Shown in pieces: positions 1 through 7,148 of a stretch of DNA of 8,184 nt. The stretch covers positions 1 to 8,184 of the forward strand of contig JAFAFZ010000052.1 of the NCBI GenBank assembly GCA_023423215.1, read 5' to 3'. The stretch is from Actinomycetes bacterium. Lineage in GTDB: Bacteria; Actinomycetota; Acidimicrobiia; Acidimicrobiales; Microtrichaceae. A model generated the notes under the pieces. That model was given only the letters and a program-made list of their open reading frames with translations, did not search any database and was not told the DNA's origin. The number at the start of each line of letters is the position of its first letter. Position 1 is the first letter of the stretch. The translations under genes and the position numbers were made by a program.

Positions 1-368
1 CACCCACCGAGCCACCGCCGACCGCGCCCCCCGAGACGGCACCGCCAGAGACCACGCCGCCGGCGACCGCGCCCCCGACCACCACCTCGACCGTCCCGCC
101 GACCACCGCCACGCTCACGCCCTCATCCGGCGGGGCCTCGGATGCCCGCCGCAACAGCGCCACCGACGAGGTCGCAGCTGCGGACACCGGTGGCTCGAGC
201 GGGTGGCTCCTGGGTGGCATCGCCGTGGTGGTGGTCCTGCTCGCCCTGGCAGCGGCGGCGGTCGGTGGCTGGGCGTTGGTGTCCACTCGCGACGCCCGCG
301 CCCACGGTGACCCCGACCATAACCCCGCCACACCGCCGGACGCTGAGCAACACGTTCAGCAAAGTTGA
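1..368 (+). CDS. C-terminal part of a membrane-anchored, Pro/Thr-rich surface protein (5' truncated)
   Basis: The gene enters from the left edge; the first whole codon is at position 3 and the stop is TGA at 366-368, leaving 121 codons. Visible residues 1-40 are a Pro/Thr/Ala stalk built from loose repeats such as TAPPE, followed by a Gly/Ser/Asp linker. One hydrophobic helix spans about residues 68-94 (WLLGGIAVVVVLLALAAAA and onward), then Arg-containing residues and a polar, His-containing tail ending in HVQQS. This is the usual layout of a single-pass protein with its N-terminal domain outside the membrane and a short cytoplasmic tail. No LPXTG sortase signal is present. CopC-like and YcnI/DUF1775 proteins of actinobacteria often end this way, but the functional domain lies outside the window, so the function cannot be assigned. 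The +3 frame is favoured over other open frames by its GC-rich third positions and coherent stalk-plus-helix structure. Its stop codon lies inside the inverted repeat upstream of clpB. Confidence 0.72.
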   Translation, partial: PTEPPPTAPPETAPPETTPPATAPPTTTSTVPPTTATLTPSSGGASDARRNSATDEVAAADTGGSSGWLLGGIAVVVVLLALAAAAVGGWALVSTRDARAHGDPDHNPATPPDAEQHVQQS

Positions 369-395
369 GTGTGGGTGTTGCAAGTTTGCTGAACG
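353..395. promoter_or_regulatory. Long inverted repeat, candidate operator (HAIR/HspR-like core) for clpB
   Basis: The left arm CGTTCAGCAAAGTTG (353-367) and right arm CAAGTTTGCTGAACG (381-395) are complementary at 14 of 15 positions, around a 13-nt spacer; the only mismatch is G364/G384. The right arm overlaps the -35 box of the predicted clpB promoter, which is where a repressor would act. The centre, position 374, is also the centre of a 7-7-7 element, GTTGAGT-N7-TTGCAAG (364-384). This resembles the HAIR operator of HspR, CTTGAGT-N7-ACTCAAG, at 10 of 14 half-site positions. HspR/HAIR control of clpB and dnaK is known in actinobacteria. The outer arms extend well beyond a HAIR, so a different repressor is possible. 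As RNA it could also form a hairpin ending the upstream transcript, but no T-run follows. The repeat is seen directly; the operator role is inferred. Confidence 0.6.
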
Positions 396-407
396 CAGCG
401 CTATACT
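378..407 (+). promoter_or_regulatory. Predicted sigma-70-type promoter of clpB
   Basis: The -35 candidate TTGCAA (378-383) and -10 candidate TATACT (402-407) are separated by 18 bp. They match TTGACA at 4 of 6 and TATAAT at 5 of 6 positions, which is striking in such GC-rich DNA. Transcription would start near 413-416, giving a leader of about 50 nt before the clpB ATG. The -35 lies within the right arm of the inverted repeat at 353-395, so binding there should block RNA polymerase. Confidence 0.62.
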
Positions 408-467
408 GGAGGAAGCGTCCGGCGCGCTCTCTCGTCCCTGCGCCCGACCGGAAGGACTTCGCAGCAC

Positions 468-2990
468 ATGGCTCTCGACCCCAACACCTGGACCCTGAAG
501 ACGAACGAGGCGGTGCAGACCGCGCTCGAGTCGGCGAAGGCCCGGAGCAACCCCGAGGTCACGCCCGACCACCTGCTCGCCGCACTGCTCCGCCAGGAGG
601 ACGGCCTGGTCCTGCCCGTCATCCGCAAGGTCGGCCTCACCCCGCTGACCCTGCGCGACGCCGTCGACGAGGCGCTCGACCAGCTGCCCACCTCGTACGG
701 CTCGGACACCCGGCCCGGCAAGGCGTTCGTGCAGCTGATCGAGGCCGCCGACGCCGAGCGCAAGGAGCTCACCGACGAGTACCTGTCGACCGAGCACCTG
801 CTGCTCGCGTTCGTCACCGCCGACCAGAAGCTGCCGCTCGGTCAGCGCCGCCTCGGCGAGCTGACCCGTGAGCAGGTCCTCGCCGCCCTGGTCGAGGTGC
901 GCGGCTCCAAGCGCGTCACCTCCCAGAACCCCGAGGACACGCTCCAGGCGCTCGAGAAGTACGGCACCGACCTGACCGAGGCCGCCGCCTCCGGGAAGCT
1001 CGACCCCGTCATCGGCCGCGACGAGGAGATCCGCCGCGTCATCCAGGTGCTCTCGCGCCGCCGCAAGAACAACCCCGTGCTCATCGGCGAGCCGGGCGTC
1101 GGCAAGACCGCGGTGGTCGAGGGCCTCGCCCAGCGCATCGTCGAGGGCGACGTGCCCGACTCGCTGCGCGACAAGCGCGTCATCGCGCTCGACATGTCCT
1201 CGATGATCGCGGGCGCCAAGTTCCGCGGCGACTTCGAGGAGCGCCTCCAGGCGGTCCTGAACGAGATCAAGGAGTCGGACGGCGAGGTCATCACCTTCAT
1301 CGACGAGATGCACACCGTCGTGGGCGCCGGCGCCACCGGCGAAGGCGCGATGGACGCGGGCAACATGCTCAAGCCGATGCTGGCCCGCGGCGAGCTGCGC
1401 ATGGTCGGTGCGACCACGCTGGACGAGTTCCGCAAGTACATCGAGAAGGACCCGGCGCTCGAGCGCCGCGTCCAGCAGGTCTTCGTCGGCGAGCCCTCGG
1501 TCGAGTCGACCATCGCCATCCTGCGCGGCCTCCAGGAGCGCTACGAGATCCACCACGGCGTCCGCATCCAGGACCCGGCGCTCGTCGCCGCGGCCGTGCT
1601 GTCGGACCGCTACCTGACAGGCCGCTTCCTGCCGGACAAGGCGATCGACCTGGTCGACGAGGCGGCCTCGAGCCTGCGCATCGAGAACGAGTCCATGCCG
1701 AACGAGATCGACATCGTCGAGCGTCGGCTGCGTGGCCTCGAGATCGAGCGGGTGGCCCTCTCGAAGGAGGACGACGAGCCCTCGAAGGAGCGCCTCGCCG
1801 CCCTGGACGAGGAGATCGCGAACCTGCGCGAGCAGAGCGACGCCATGCGTGCGCACTGGCAGTCCGAGAAGGACTCGCTGGTGCACATCCAGGAGCTGAA
1901 GGAGCGCCTCGAGACCCTGCGCGCCGAGGCCGAACGGTCCGAGCGCGACGGCGACTTCACCCGTGCGTCCGAGATCACCTACGGGCACCTGCCCGTGCTG
2001 CAGCGAGAGGTCGAGGCCGCCACGGCCGAGCTCGCCGAGCTCCAGTCCGACCGCCGCATGCTGAAGGAGGAGGTCGACGCCGAGGACATCGCGGCCGTCG
2101 TCTCGAAGTGGACCGGTGTGCCGGTCTCGCGCCTCATGGAGGGTGAGATGAGCAAGCTCGTCCGCCTGGAAGAGGTCCTGCACGAGCGGGTCGTCGGCCA
2201 GGACGAGCCGGTCTCGGCCGTCGCCAACGCGATCCGTCGCAGCCGTGCCGGCCTGTCGGACCCGCACCGGCCGATCGGCAGCTTCCTGTTCCTCGGGCCT
2301 ACGGGCGTCGGCAAGACCGAGCTCGCCCGCAGCCTGGCCGACTACCTCTTCGACGACGAGCGGGCGATGGTCCGCATCGACATGTCCGAGTACATGGAGA
2401 AGCACGCGGTGAGCCGCCTGGTCGGCGCACCTCCGGGCTACGTCGGCTACGACGAGGGCGGCCAGCTGACCGAGGCCGTGCGCCGCCGCCCCTACGCGGT
2501 GGTGCTGCTGGACGAGGTCGAGAAGGCGCACCCGGACGTGTTCAACATCCTCCTGCAGCTGCTCGACGACGGTCGCCTGACCGACGGCCAGGGCCGCACG
2601 GTGGACTTCTCGAACACCGTGCTCATCATGACGTCGAACCTGCCCGGCGACCCGGCGGACTTCTTCCGTCCGGAGTTCATCAACCGGGTCGACGAGATCG
2701 TGCGCTTCCGGGCGCTCGAGGAGTCCGACCTGGAGCGCATCGTCGACATCCAGCTGGCGCACCTCCAGACCCGTCTGGCCGAGCGCCGCATCACGCTCGA
2801 GATCAGCGACGCCGCGAAGGCGAAGCTGGCCCACGACGGCTACGACGCGGCTTTCGGCGCCCGTCCGCTGAAGCGGCTCATCCAGAAGCAGGTCGGCGAC
2901 CGCCTCGCCATGGCCATCCTGGAGGGCACCATCGGTGACGGGGACAAGGTCACCCTCGACGCCCGCGACGGCGAGTTCGTCCTGGGCTGA
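468..2990 (+). CDS. clpB: ATP-dependent disaggregase chaperone ClpB (Hsp100)
   Basis: This cytoplasmic AAA+ hexamer threads aggregated proteins through its pore and works with DnaK/DnaJ/GrpE to refold them. The 840 residues show the full ClpB order. The N-domain is about 1-145. D1 has Walker A GEPGVGKT (207-214), pore loop KFRG (251-254, Phe where Tyr is common), Walker B FIDE (277-280) and arginine fingers R333/R334. A charged coiled-coil middle domain (about 408-535) separates ClpB from ClpA/ClpC. D2 has Walker A GPTGVGKT (610-617), pore loop GYVG (657-660), Walker B VVLLDE (678-683), arginine finger R740 and sensor-2 GAR (797-799). The segment between sensor-1 TSNL (722-725) and FRPEF (733-737) is only seven residues, about 20 fewer than in E. 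coli ClpB as I remember it, which explains the short total length. The ATG start has GGAAGGA at 450-456, 11 nt upstream. The gene appears to have its own promoter and a terminator at 3026-3053. Confidence 0.97.
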   Translation: MALDPNTWTLKTNEAVQTALESAKARSNPEVTPDHLLAALLRQEDGLVLPVIRKVGLTPLTLRDAVDEALDQLPTSYGSDTRPGKAFVQLIEAADAERKELTDEYLSTEHLLLAFVTADQKLPLGQRRLGELTREQVLAALVEVRGSKRVTSQNPEDTLQALEKYGTDLTEAAASGKLDPVIGRDEEIRRVIQVLSRRRKNNPVLIGEPGVGKTAVVEGLAQRIVEGDVPDSLRDKRVIALDMSSMIAGAKFRGDFEERLQAVLNEIKESDGEVITFIDEMHTVVGAGATGEGAMDAGNMLKPMLARGELRMVGATTLDEFRKYIEKDPALERRVQQVFVGEPSVESTIAILRGLQERYEIHHGVRIQDPALVAAAVLSDRYLTGRFLPDKAIDLVDEAASSLRIENESMPNEIDIVERRLRGLEIERVALSKEDDEPSKERLAALDEEIANLREQSDAMRAHWQSEKDSLVHIQELKERLETLRAEAERSERDGDFTRASEITYGHLPVLQREVEAATAELAELQSDRRMLKEEVDAEDIAAVVSKWTGVPVSRLMEGEMSKLVRLEEVLHERVVGQDEPVSAVANAIRRSRAGLSDPHRPIGSFLFLGPTGVGKTELARSLADYLFDDERAMVRIDMSEYMEKHAVSRLVGAPPGYVGYDEGGQLTEAVRRRPYAVVLLDEVEKAHPDVFNILLQLLDDGRLTDGQGRTVDFSNTVLIMTSNLPGDPADFFRPEFINRVDEIVRFRALEESDLERIVDIQLAHLQTRLAERRITLEISDAAKAKLAHDGYDAAFGARPLKRLIQKQVGDRLAMAILEGTIGDGDKVTLDARDGEFVLG

Positions 2991-3025
2991 GCCGGCGAGC
3001 TCGCCTTGAGCTGAGCCGACACCCG

Positions 3026-3053
3026 GCGGCCCGTCACCTGGTTGACGGGCCGC
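3026..3053 (+). terminator. Probable intrinsic-type terminator after clpB
   Basis: GCGGCCCGTCA (3026-3036) pairs perfectly with TGACGGGCCGC (3043-3053), giving an 11-bp GC-rich stem with a 6-nt loop, 35 bp after the clpB stop. No T-tract follows, as is common for actinobacterial hairpin terminators. Its position and stem strength support a role in ending clpB transcription; efficiency cannot be judged from sequence. Confidence 0.72.
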
Positions 3054-3071
3054 AGCGCATCCGACACAGTT

Positions 3072-3099
3072 CGCACCCGGACGGAGGGGTCCGGGTGCG
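3072..3099. repeat. Second intergenic hairpin (10-bp stem)
   Basis: CGCACCCGGA (3072-3081) pairs perfectly with TCCGGGTGCG (3090-3099) around an 8-nt purine-rich loop. It lies 18 bp after the clpB terminator and 49 bp before the chosen start of the next gene. It could be a back-up terminator or a leader structure of the membrane-protein mRNA. It overlaps an alternative GTG start at 3095, which is one reason to prefer the downstream ATG. Confidence 0.55.
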
Positions 3100-3135
3100 T
3101 ACGCGAGCGCCCCGGTCCGAGGCGGCAGCGGCTGC

Positions 3136-3141
3136 AGGGGG
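3136..3141 (+). promoter_or_regulatory. Ribosome binding site that decides the start at 3149
   Basis: AGGGGG lies 7 nt before the ATG at 3149. The in-frame alternative GTG at 3095 would add 18 Arg/Ala-rich residues, would sit inside a hairpin arm and has no well-spaced Shine-Dalgarno. The ATG is therefore the better start. Confidence 0.6.
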
Positions 3142-3148
3142 CGCGCGG

Positions 3149-4315
3149 ATGACCACCGAGACGATCGTCGGTCCCGAGCGCCCGACCTCCCGCCGGGCGA
3201 TGGTGGCGATCGGGCTGGTGCTGACCGTCGCGACGCTCCTGCTCGGGTCGGTGCGGTTCGCCCGCTACGACTGGACGCACCTGCCCCTCGACCGGGCGCC
3301 GCTCACCTCGGAGCGGCAGGTCGGCCCCGACTGCCTCGAGAAGATCCAGCCGTACACGACGACCTCGGGACGCGTGATCTCGCCGGTGGTCGTCGACGAG
3401 CAGCAGTACCTGGCCCTGGTGCAGCACTACCGGGGCGTCCCGCTCGAGGACCTGCAGGTCACCTGCCTCTACGACCCATTCACCAACCGATCGGGCATGT
3501 CGTGGATCGCGCACTGGATCCCCGGCGACGAGGGCGTCGCGCTGGCGATCACCAACACGGTCATGCTGCTCGCCGCGCTGTGGCTCGTCCTGCTGGCGCT
3601 GCGCGCCCAGGGCTCGGGTCCACGCGCCGTGCTCGCCGCCGCAACGCTCTACGCCATCGCGTGGAACCCGTTCTTCTTCGGCACCGGGGTCCTCGTCGAG
3701 ACCGGGGTGGTCGCCGCGCTCGCGCTCGGCTGGTACCTGCTCACGCTCCGCAAGGTGTGGTGGGTCTGGCCGATCCTCCTGCTCGGGTACCCGCTGAAGG
3801 AGACCATCGGCATCCTGGTGCCGGTCGTGTGCGTGTGGTGCTGGCGCGAGTACAAGGTCGGCCGCCGCACCCTGGTCGGCGCGCTCGCACCCGCCGCGGT
3901 CACGGCGCTGTGCTTCGTCGTCGGCGTCGCGTTCTGGCGCCAGCAGCTGCCCCCGCCCGCCGCGGCGTGGGAGGTCCCGCCCGACCTGGACGACATCTTT
4001 AACAACCTGTTCAACGTCATCTCGCTCGCCTCGTTCGCTGTCGGCGTGCTGCCGCTGCTCGTGCCGGCGTTCCTGCAGTACCGGCGCGGCGCCGAGCAGC
4101 AGGGGTGGATCGTGGCGCTGTTCGACCCCGCAGTGGTCGGTGTGCTGGGCGCCTTGGGCATCTGCTTCTGGTCCTTCATCACCGTCGACCTGACGCCGCG
4201 GCTGTTCTGGATCGGGTTCCCGTTCGCGGTGTCGCTGGCGGCGCGCTGGTTCGACGAGGGTCGTCCCGCCGAGTGGCTCGCGCAGCGACGCATCCCCGAG
4301 CGGCTCCTGCGATGA
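3149..4315 (+). CDS. Multi-pass integral membrane protein of unknown function
   Basis: I do not recognise a named family. From the ATG the product is 388 residues. A short basic N-terminus precedes one helix (about 18-36), then a roughly 90-residue polar segment, probably outside the membrane, with two cysteines (C62 and C106) that could form a disulfide. About seven or eight further hydrophobic helices follow (roughly 130-152, 158-178, 182-200, 205-232, 242-263, 288-310, 325-346, 350-366). Polar landmarks between helices include PLKET (215-219) and TPRLFW (349-354); a Pro-rich loop (267-286) separates later helices. One early helix, a large extracytoplasmic loop and then a helix bundle recalls GT-C glycosyltransferases using polyprenyl-phosphate sugars, but I see no diagnostic acidic motif, so this is only a suggestion. 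The acyltransferase-3 gene starts 7 bp after the stop, implying co-transcription and a shared role in envelope glycan or lipid modification. The start is supported by AGGGGG at 3136-3141. Confidence 0.85.
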   Translation: MTTETIVGPERPTSRRAMVAIGLVLTVATLLLGSVRFARYDWTHLPLDRAPLTSERQVGPDCLEKIQPYTTTSGRVISPVVVDEQQYLALVQHYRGVPLEDLQVTCLYDPFTNRSGMSWIAHWIPGDEGVALAITNTVMLLAALWLVLLALRAQGSGPRAVLAAATLYAIAWNPFFFGTGVLVETGVVAALALGWYLLTLRKVWWVWPILLLGYPLKETIGILVPVVCVWCWREYKVGRRTLVGALAPAAVTALCFVVGVAFWRQQLPPPAAAWEVPPDLDDIFNNLFNVISLASFAVGVLPLLVPAFLQYRRGAEQQGWIVALFDPAVVGVLGALGICFWSFITVDLTPRLFWIGFPFAVSLAARWFDEGRPAEWLAQRRIPERLLR

Positions 4316-4322
4316 GGCCCCG

Positions 4323-5426
4323 GTGACGACCGAGCAGGTCGTCAACGACGACGGCGGGGTGATGACCCGGGTGTCCGCACTCGACGGCGTGCGCGGGCTC
4401 GCGGTGCTGCTCGTGTTCCTGTACCACGCCGGTCAGCCGCTGGTCGGCGGGCTGCTGCTCCAGAGCGGCGTCGACCTGTTCTTCGTGCTGTCGGGGTTCC
4501 TGATCACGACGATCCTGCTGCGCACCGTCGGTCGTGACGACTACTTCCGCAACTTCTACGGCCGGCGCACCGCTCGCATCTTCCCGCTCTACTACCTGGT
4601 GCTGGCCGTGTTCCTGGTGCTGGCGTGGGCGGCGGTGCGCTGGGGCTTCGCGCACGACATCGGCTTCCCCGAGGCGCAGAACCTGATCGACAACCAGCTC
4701 TGGGGCTGGCTCTACCAGGTCAACAACCTGGAGGCGCTCTACGGCGAGCAGGCCTTCGCCGGCCTGGCCCACCTGTGGTCGCTCTCGATCGAGGAGCAGT
4801 TCTACCTGGTGTGGCCCGCCGTCCTGGCGCTCCTGGCGCGCCGCCGGGTGCGACTCCTGCCGTTCTGCCTCGTGGCCGCGCTGGCGAGCATGGTGTTCCG
4901 CTGCGTGACCTACTTCGTGGTCGGGCGCGACTTCGCGTACTACTTCACGTTCTGCCGGCTCGACGCGCTGCTCATCGGCGCCGCCGGTGCCGTCGTGCTC
5001 GCGGACCCGGAGCTGCGCCAGCGCTTCCGTCCCGCGATCGAGTGGTTCGGACGGAACTGGTGGGCACCGTTCCTGCTGCTGCTCATGCCCGAGCAGGCCG
5101 GGCTCTACCTGGGCTTCACGTTCCTGGCGATCGGCTACCTGGGTCTGGTGCTGGCGACCAACGAGGGCGTGCTCGCGCCGCGACCGACCCGCTGGATGGA
5201 GCACCGCTTCTTCCAGCAGCTCGGCAAGTACTCGTACGCGATCTACATCTTCTCGCTGCCCATCAGCCGCGTCGCGAACGAGGTCTCGCCGTCGAACATC
5301 GAGCTCGTCGACGTTGTGTTCCGCCTCGTGACGGTCGGCGCGCTGAGCTACGGCCTGGCCCGTCTGAGCTGGGTCTGCTGGGAGCGTCCGTGGCTGCGCC
5401 TCAAGCGGAGGTTCAGCTACTCCTGA
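4323..5426 (+). CDS. Acyltransferase-3 family (OafA/YrhL-like) membrane acyltransferase
   Basis: Members of this family move acyl groups, often acetyl, across or onto envelope polysaccharides, peptidoglycan, lipids or antibiotics. The 367-residue product has the family signatures: LDGVRGLAVLLVFLYHAG (20-37) with conserved His35, GVDLFFVLSGFLITTILL (49-66), the RxxR element RTAR (82-85) in GRRTARIFPLYY, and LWSLSIEEQFYLVWP (151-165). TFCRLDALLIGA (209-220) begins a later helix. About ten membrane helices are expected. There is no C-terminal SGNH esterase domain, so this is the single-domain type, and the substrate cannot be deduced. The GTG at 4323 starts MTTEQVV, close to the MTTETIV start of the gene before, from which it is separated by only 7 bp. 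It has no strong Shine-Dalgarno and may rely on translational coupling. An in-frame ATG at 4362 would still keep the conserved domain, but the G-run before it is only 2 nt away. Confidence 0.92.
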   Translation: MTTEQVVNDDGGVMTRVSALDGVRGLAVLLVFLYHAGQPLVGGLLLQSGVDLFFVLSGFLITTILLRTVGRDDYFRNFYGRRTARIFPLYYLVLAVFLVLAWAAVRWGFAHDIGFPEAQNLIDNQLWGWLYQVNNLEALYGEQAFAGLAHLWSLSIEEQFYLVWPAVLALLARRRVRLLPFCLVAALASMVFRCVTYFVVGRDFAYYFTFCRLDALLIGAAGAVVLADPELRQRFRPAIEWFGRNWWAPFLLLLMPEQAGLYLGFTFLAIGYLGLVLATNEGVLAPRPTRWMEHRFFQQLGKYSYAIYIFSLPISRVANEVSPSNIELVDVVFRLVTVGALSYGLARLSWVCWERPWLRLKRRFSYS

Positions 5427-5470
5427 AGTAGCATGGCTCGTTCCCGTGGCAGCAGAGCGAGGAGAGCGCC

Positions 5471-6751
5471 GTGTCGGCGACCGTGGTGGTGGGCACCCAG
5501 TGGGGTGACGAGGGCAAGGGGAAGCTCACCGACCTCGTGGCCAAGGAGATGCAGCTCGTGGTGCGCTACCAGGGCGGCCACAACGCAGGTCACACCCTCG
5601 TGGTCAACGGCGAGTCCTTCGCCCTGCAGCTCATCCCGTCGGGCGTGCTCTACGACCACATCACGCCGGTCATCGGCAACGGCGTCGTCGTCGACCCGGT
5701 CGTCATGCTGGCCGAGATCGACGGCCTGGAGTCGCGGGGCGTGGACTGCTCGCGCCTGCGGGTCTCGGGCAACGCGCACCTGATCCTGCCGTACCACCAG
5801 GAGCTCGACCGGCTCATCGAGCGCCACCTCGGCAAGAACAAGCTCGGCACCACCAAGCGGGGCATCGGCCCGGCGTACGCCGACAAGGCGAGCCGCGTCG
5901 GCCTGCGCGTCCAGGACCTGCTCGACCCGGACATCTTCCGCGAGAAGCTGACCGCGGTCCTGGCCGAGAAGAACCTGGTGCTGGCGAAGGTCTACAACCG
6001 CCTCGGGTTCGACGCGGACGAGCTGGCGGACCGCTACCTGACCGAGGTCGCCCCGCGCATCGCCCCCTACGTCACCGACACGGTCACGCTCATCCACGAG
6101 TCGCTCGAGCGGGGCGAGAACGTGCTGCTCGAGGGGGCGCAGGCGACGTTCCTGGACCTGGACCACGGCACCTATCCGTTCGTCACGTCGTCGAACCCGA
6201 TCTCGGGTGGCGCGTGCGTCGGCGCCGGCGTCGGCCCGCGCCACATCGCCCGGGTCATCGGCATCGCCAAGGCCTACGTCACCCGAGTCGGGTCCGGTCC
6301 GATGCCGACCGAGCTCTTCGACGAGGTCGGCGACAAGATCGTCGACCTGGGCCACGAGTACGGCGTCAACACCAAGCGCCGTCGCCGTCCCGGCTGGTTC
6401 GACGCCGTGATGCTGCGCCACGCGGTGCGGCTGAACTCGCTGTCCGAGATCGCCATCACGAAGCTCGACATCTTCGACACCTTCGACACGCTGAAGGTCT
6501 GCGTCGCGTACGACGTCGACGGCGTGCGCCACGACCACCTGCCGTACCACCAGTCCGACCTCTTCGACGCCGTGCCGATCTACGAGGAGTTCCCCGGCTG
6601 GAACACCGACCTGACCGAGGTGCGCGAGCGCCACGAGCTGCCGGCCAACGCCATCACCTACCTGGAGTTCCTCCAGGAGCAGGTCGGCGTGCCGATCGGC
6701 GTCGTCGGCACCGGCCCCGGTCGCGACCAGTACGTGCACTTCTCCGCCTGA
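5471..6751 (+). CDS. purA: Adenylosuccinate synthetase
   Basis: It makes adenylosuccinate from IMP, L-aspartate and GTP in the cytoplasm, the first committed step from IMP to AMP. The 426-residue length is normal. Residues 11-18 (WGDEGKGK) form the GTP/IMP phosphate loop with catalytic Asp13, and GGHNAGHT (35-42) carries catalytic His41. [17 protein letters not shown] (126-142) is the IMP-binding region, [12 protein letters not shown] (231-242) is highly conserved, and TKLD (330-333) and GTGPGRD (413-419) are in the guanine-binding region. In the aspartate loop the usual TTGRxRR reads NTKRRRR (300-306): a Lys (residue 302) replaces a Gly that I recall in both E. coli and human enzymes, with the arginines retained. 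The GTG start has GAGGAGA at 5459-5465, 5 nt upstream; an upstream ATG at 5433 is out of frame. It begins 44 bp after the acyltransferase stop, with no strong promoter in the gap, and leads into the MhuD-like gene. Confidence 0.97.
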   Translation: MSATVVVGTQWGDEGKGKLTDLVAKEMQLVVRYQGGHNAGHTLVVNGESFALQLIPSGVLYDHITPVIGNGVVVDPVVMLAEIDGLESRGVDCSRLRVSGNAHLILPYHQELDRLIERHLGKNKLGTTKRGIGPAYADKASRVGLRVQDLLDPDIFREKLTAVLAEKNLVLAKVYNRLGFDADELADRYLTEVAPRIAPYVTDTVTLIHESLERGENVLLEGAQATFLDLDHGTYPFVTSSNPISGGACVGAGVGPRHIARVIGIAKAYVTRVGSGPMPTELFDEVGDKIVDLGHEYGVNTKRRRRPGWFDAVMLRHAVRLNSLSEIAITKLDIFDTFDTLKVCVAYDVDGVRHDHLPYHQSDLFDAVPIYEEFPGWNTDLTEVRERHELPANAITYLEFLQEQVGVPIGVVGTGPGRDQYVHFSA

Positions 6752-6779
6752 CCCGATCCACTCCCCGAGGAGGACCCCC

Positions 6780-7106
6780 ATGTCCGTCGTGAAGATCAAC
6801 GCCATCGCCGTGCCCGAGGGGGCCGGTCCCGAGCTCGAGCAGCGCTTCGCGGCGCGGGCGGGCGCGGTCGAGAACTCGCCGGGCTTCGAGGGCTTCCAGC
6901 TGCTGCGCCCCACCCAGGGCGAGGAGCGCTACTTCGTCATGACGTGGTGGGCGAGCGAGGACGACTTCCAGAACTGGATGAACAGCCAGGACTTCGCCAA
7001 GGGCCACGCCCACGCGGGTGGCGGCGCCGGCCAGGCCCCGGTCGCGACCGGGTCCGCCCTGCTCGGCTTCGAGGTCGTCGAGAAGGTCGACGCACCCGCC
7101 AGCTGA
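6780..7106 (+). CDS. mhuD: MhuD-like heme-degrading monooxygenase (ABM domain)
   Basis: The 108-residue product is one ferredoxin-like ABM (antibiotic biosynthesis monooxygenase) domain. It strongly resembles Mycobacterium tuberculosis MhuD as I remember it: VVKINAI (3-9), PEGAGPELEQRFAARA (12-27), AVENSPGFEGFQLLRP (29-44), GEERYFVMTWW (47-57) and PVATGSALLGFEVV (87-100). MhuD residues Asn7, Arg26 and Trp66 are all present at the same numbers. MhuD opens heme, releasing iron and mycobilins; related IsdG/HmoB proteins release other chromophores. The heme-ligand His75 of MhuD aligns with Gly75 here, but His76 and His78 follow directly in a slightly longer Gly/Ala loop (75-84), so the ligand may be shifted. 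There is no signal peptide, so the protein should act in the cytoplasm as a dimer. A strong Shine-Dalgarno, GAGGAGGA (6767-6774), lies 5 nt before the ATG. It sits 28 bp after purA and 42 bp before purD. Family membership is firm; heme as substrate is inferred. Confidence 0.88.
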   Translation: MSVVKINAIAVPEGAGPELEQRFAARAGAVENSPGFEGFQLLRPTQGEERYFVMTWWASEDDFQNWMNSQDFAKGHAHAGGGAGQAPVATGSALLGFEVVEKVDAPAS

Positions 7107-7148
7107 GCCGTCGACCTGCACGCCGCGCACCGGGAAGGCAACCAGCAC

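Noticed and set aside
3..122. Pro/Thr codon repeats at the left edge as a possible DNA repeat array
   Set aside because: The repetition follows the amino-acid pattern of a Pro/Thr stalk with irregular unit length and no conserved spacer. It is not a CRISPR or tandem array.
142..498. Plus-strand open frame overlapping the partial surface protein and the clpB start
   Set aside because: Its translation is Arg/Pro/Thr-rich with no domain, and it is out of frame with both the stalk-plus-helix protein and clpB.
123..2834. A 903-codon open frame on the minus strand opposite clpB, and similar long minus-strand frames at 2840-4345, 4179-5204, 5417-6913 and 6654-8054
   Set aside because: They are antisense shadows of strongly GC3-biased genes. 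Their translations are low-complexity Arg/Asp/Leu/Val/Gly/His runs with no family motifs, and each lies opposite a gene of clear identity.
2986..3018. Direct repeat GCTGAGCCG at 2986-2994 and 3010-3018, placing a second in-frame TGA eight codons after the clpB stop, plus the 12-bp palindrome GGCGAGCTCGCC at 2994-3005
   Set aside because: Short repeats of common GC-rich words arise easily by chance here. The 12-bp palindrome has no loop, and a back-up stop has no clear functional meaning.
3095..3148. N-terminal extension of the membrane protein from GTG at 3095
   Set aside because: The 18 extra residues are Arg/Ala-rich low complexity. The start overlaps a hairpin arm, and the ATG at 3149 has a much better Shine-Dalgarno.
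5416..5434. Small hairpin GCTACT/AGTAGC around the acyltransferase stop and a TAGCAT -10-like hexamer (5429-5434) before purA
   Set aside because: The stem is only 6 bp with a 5-nt loop and no T-run. The -10 candidate has no acceptable -35 at 16-19 bp, so neither a terminator nor a promoter can be supported.
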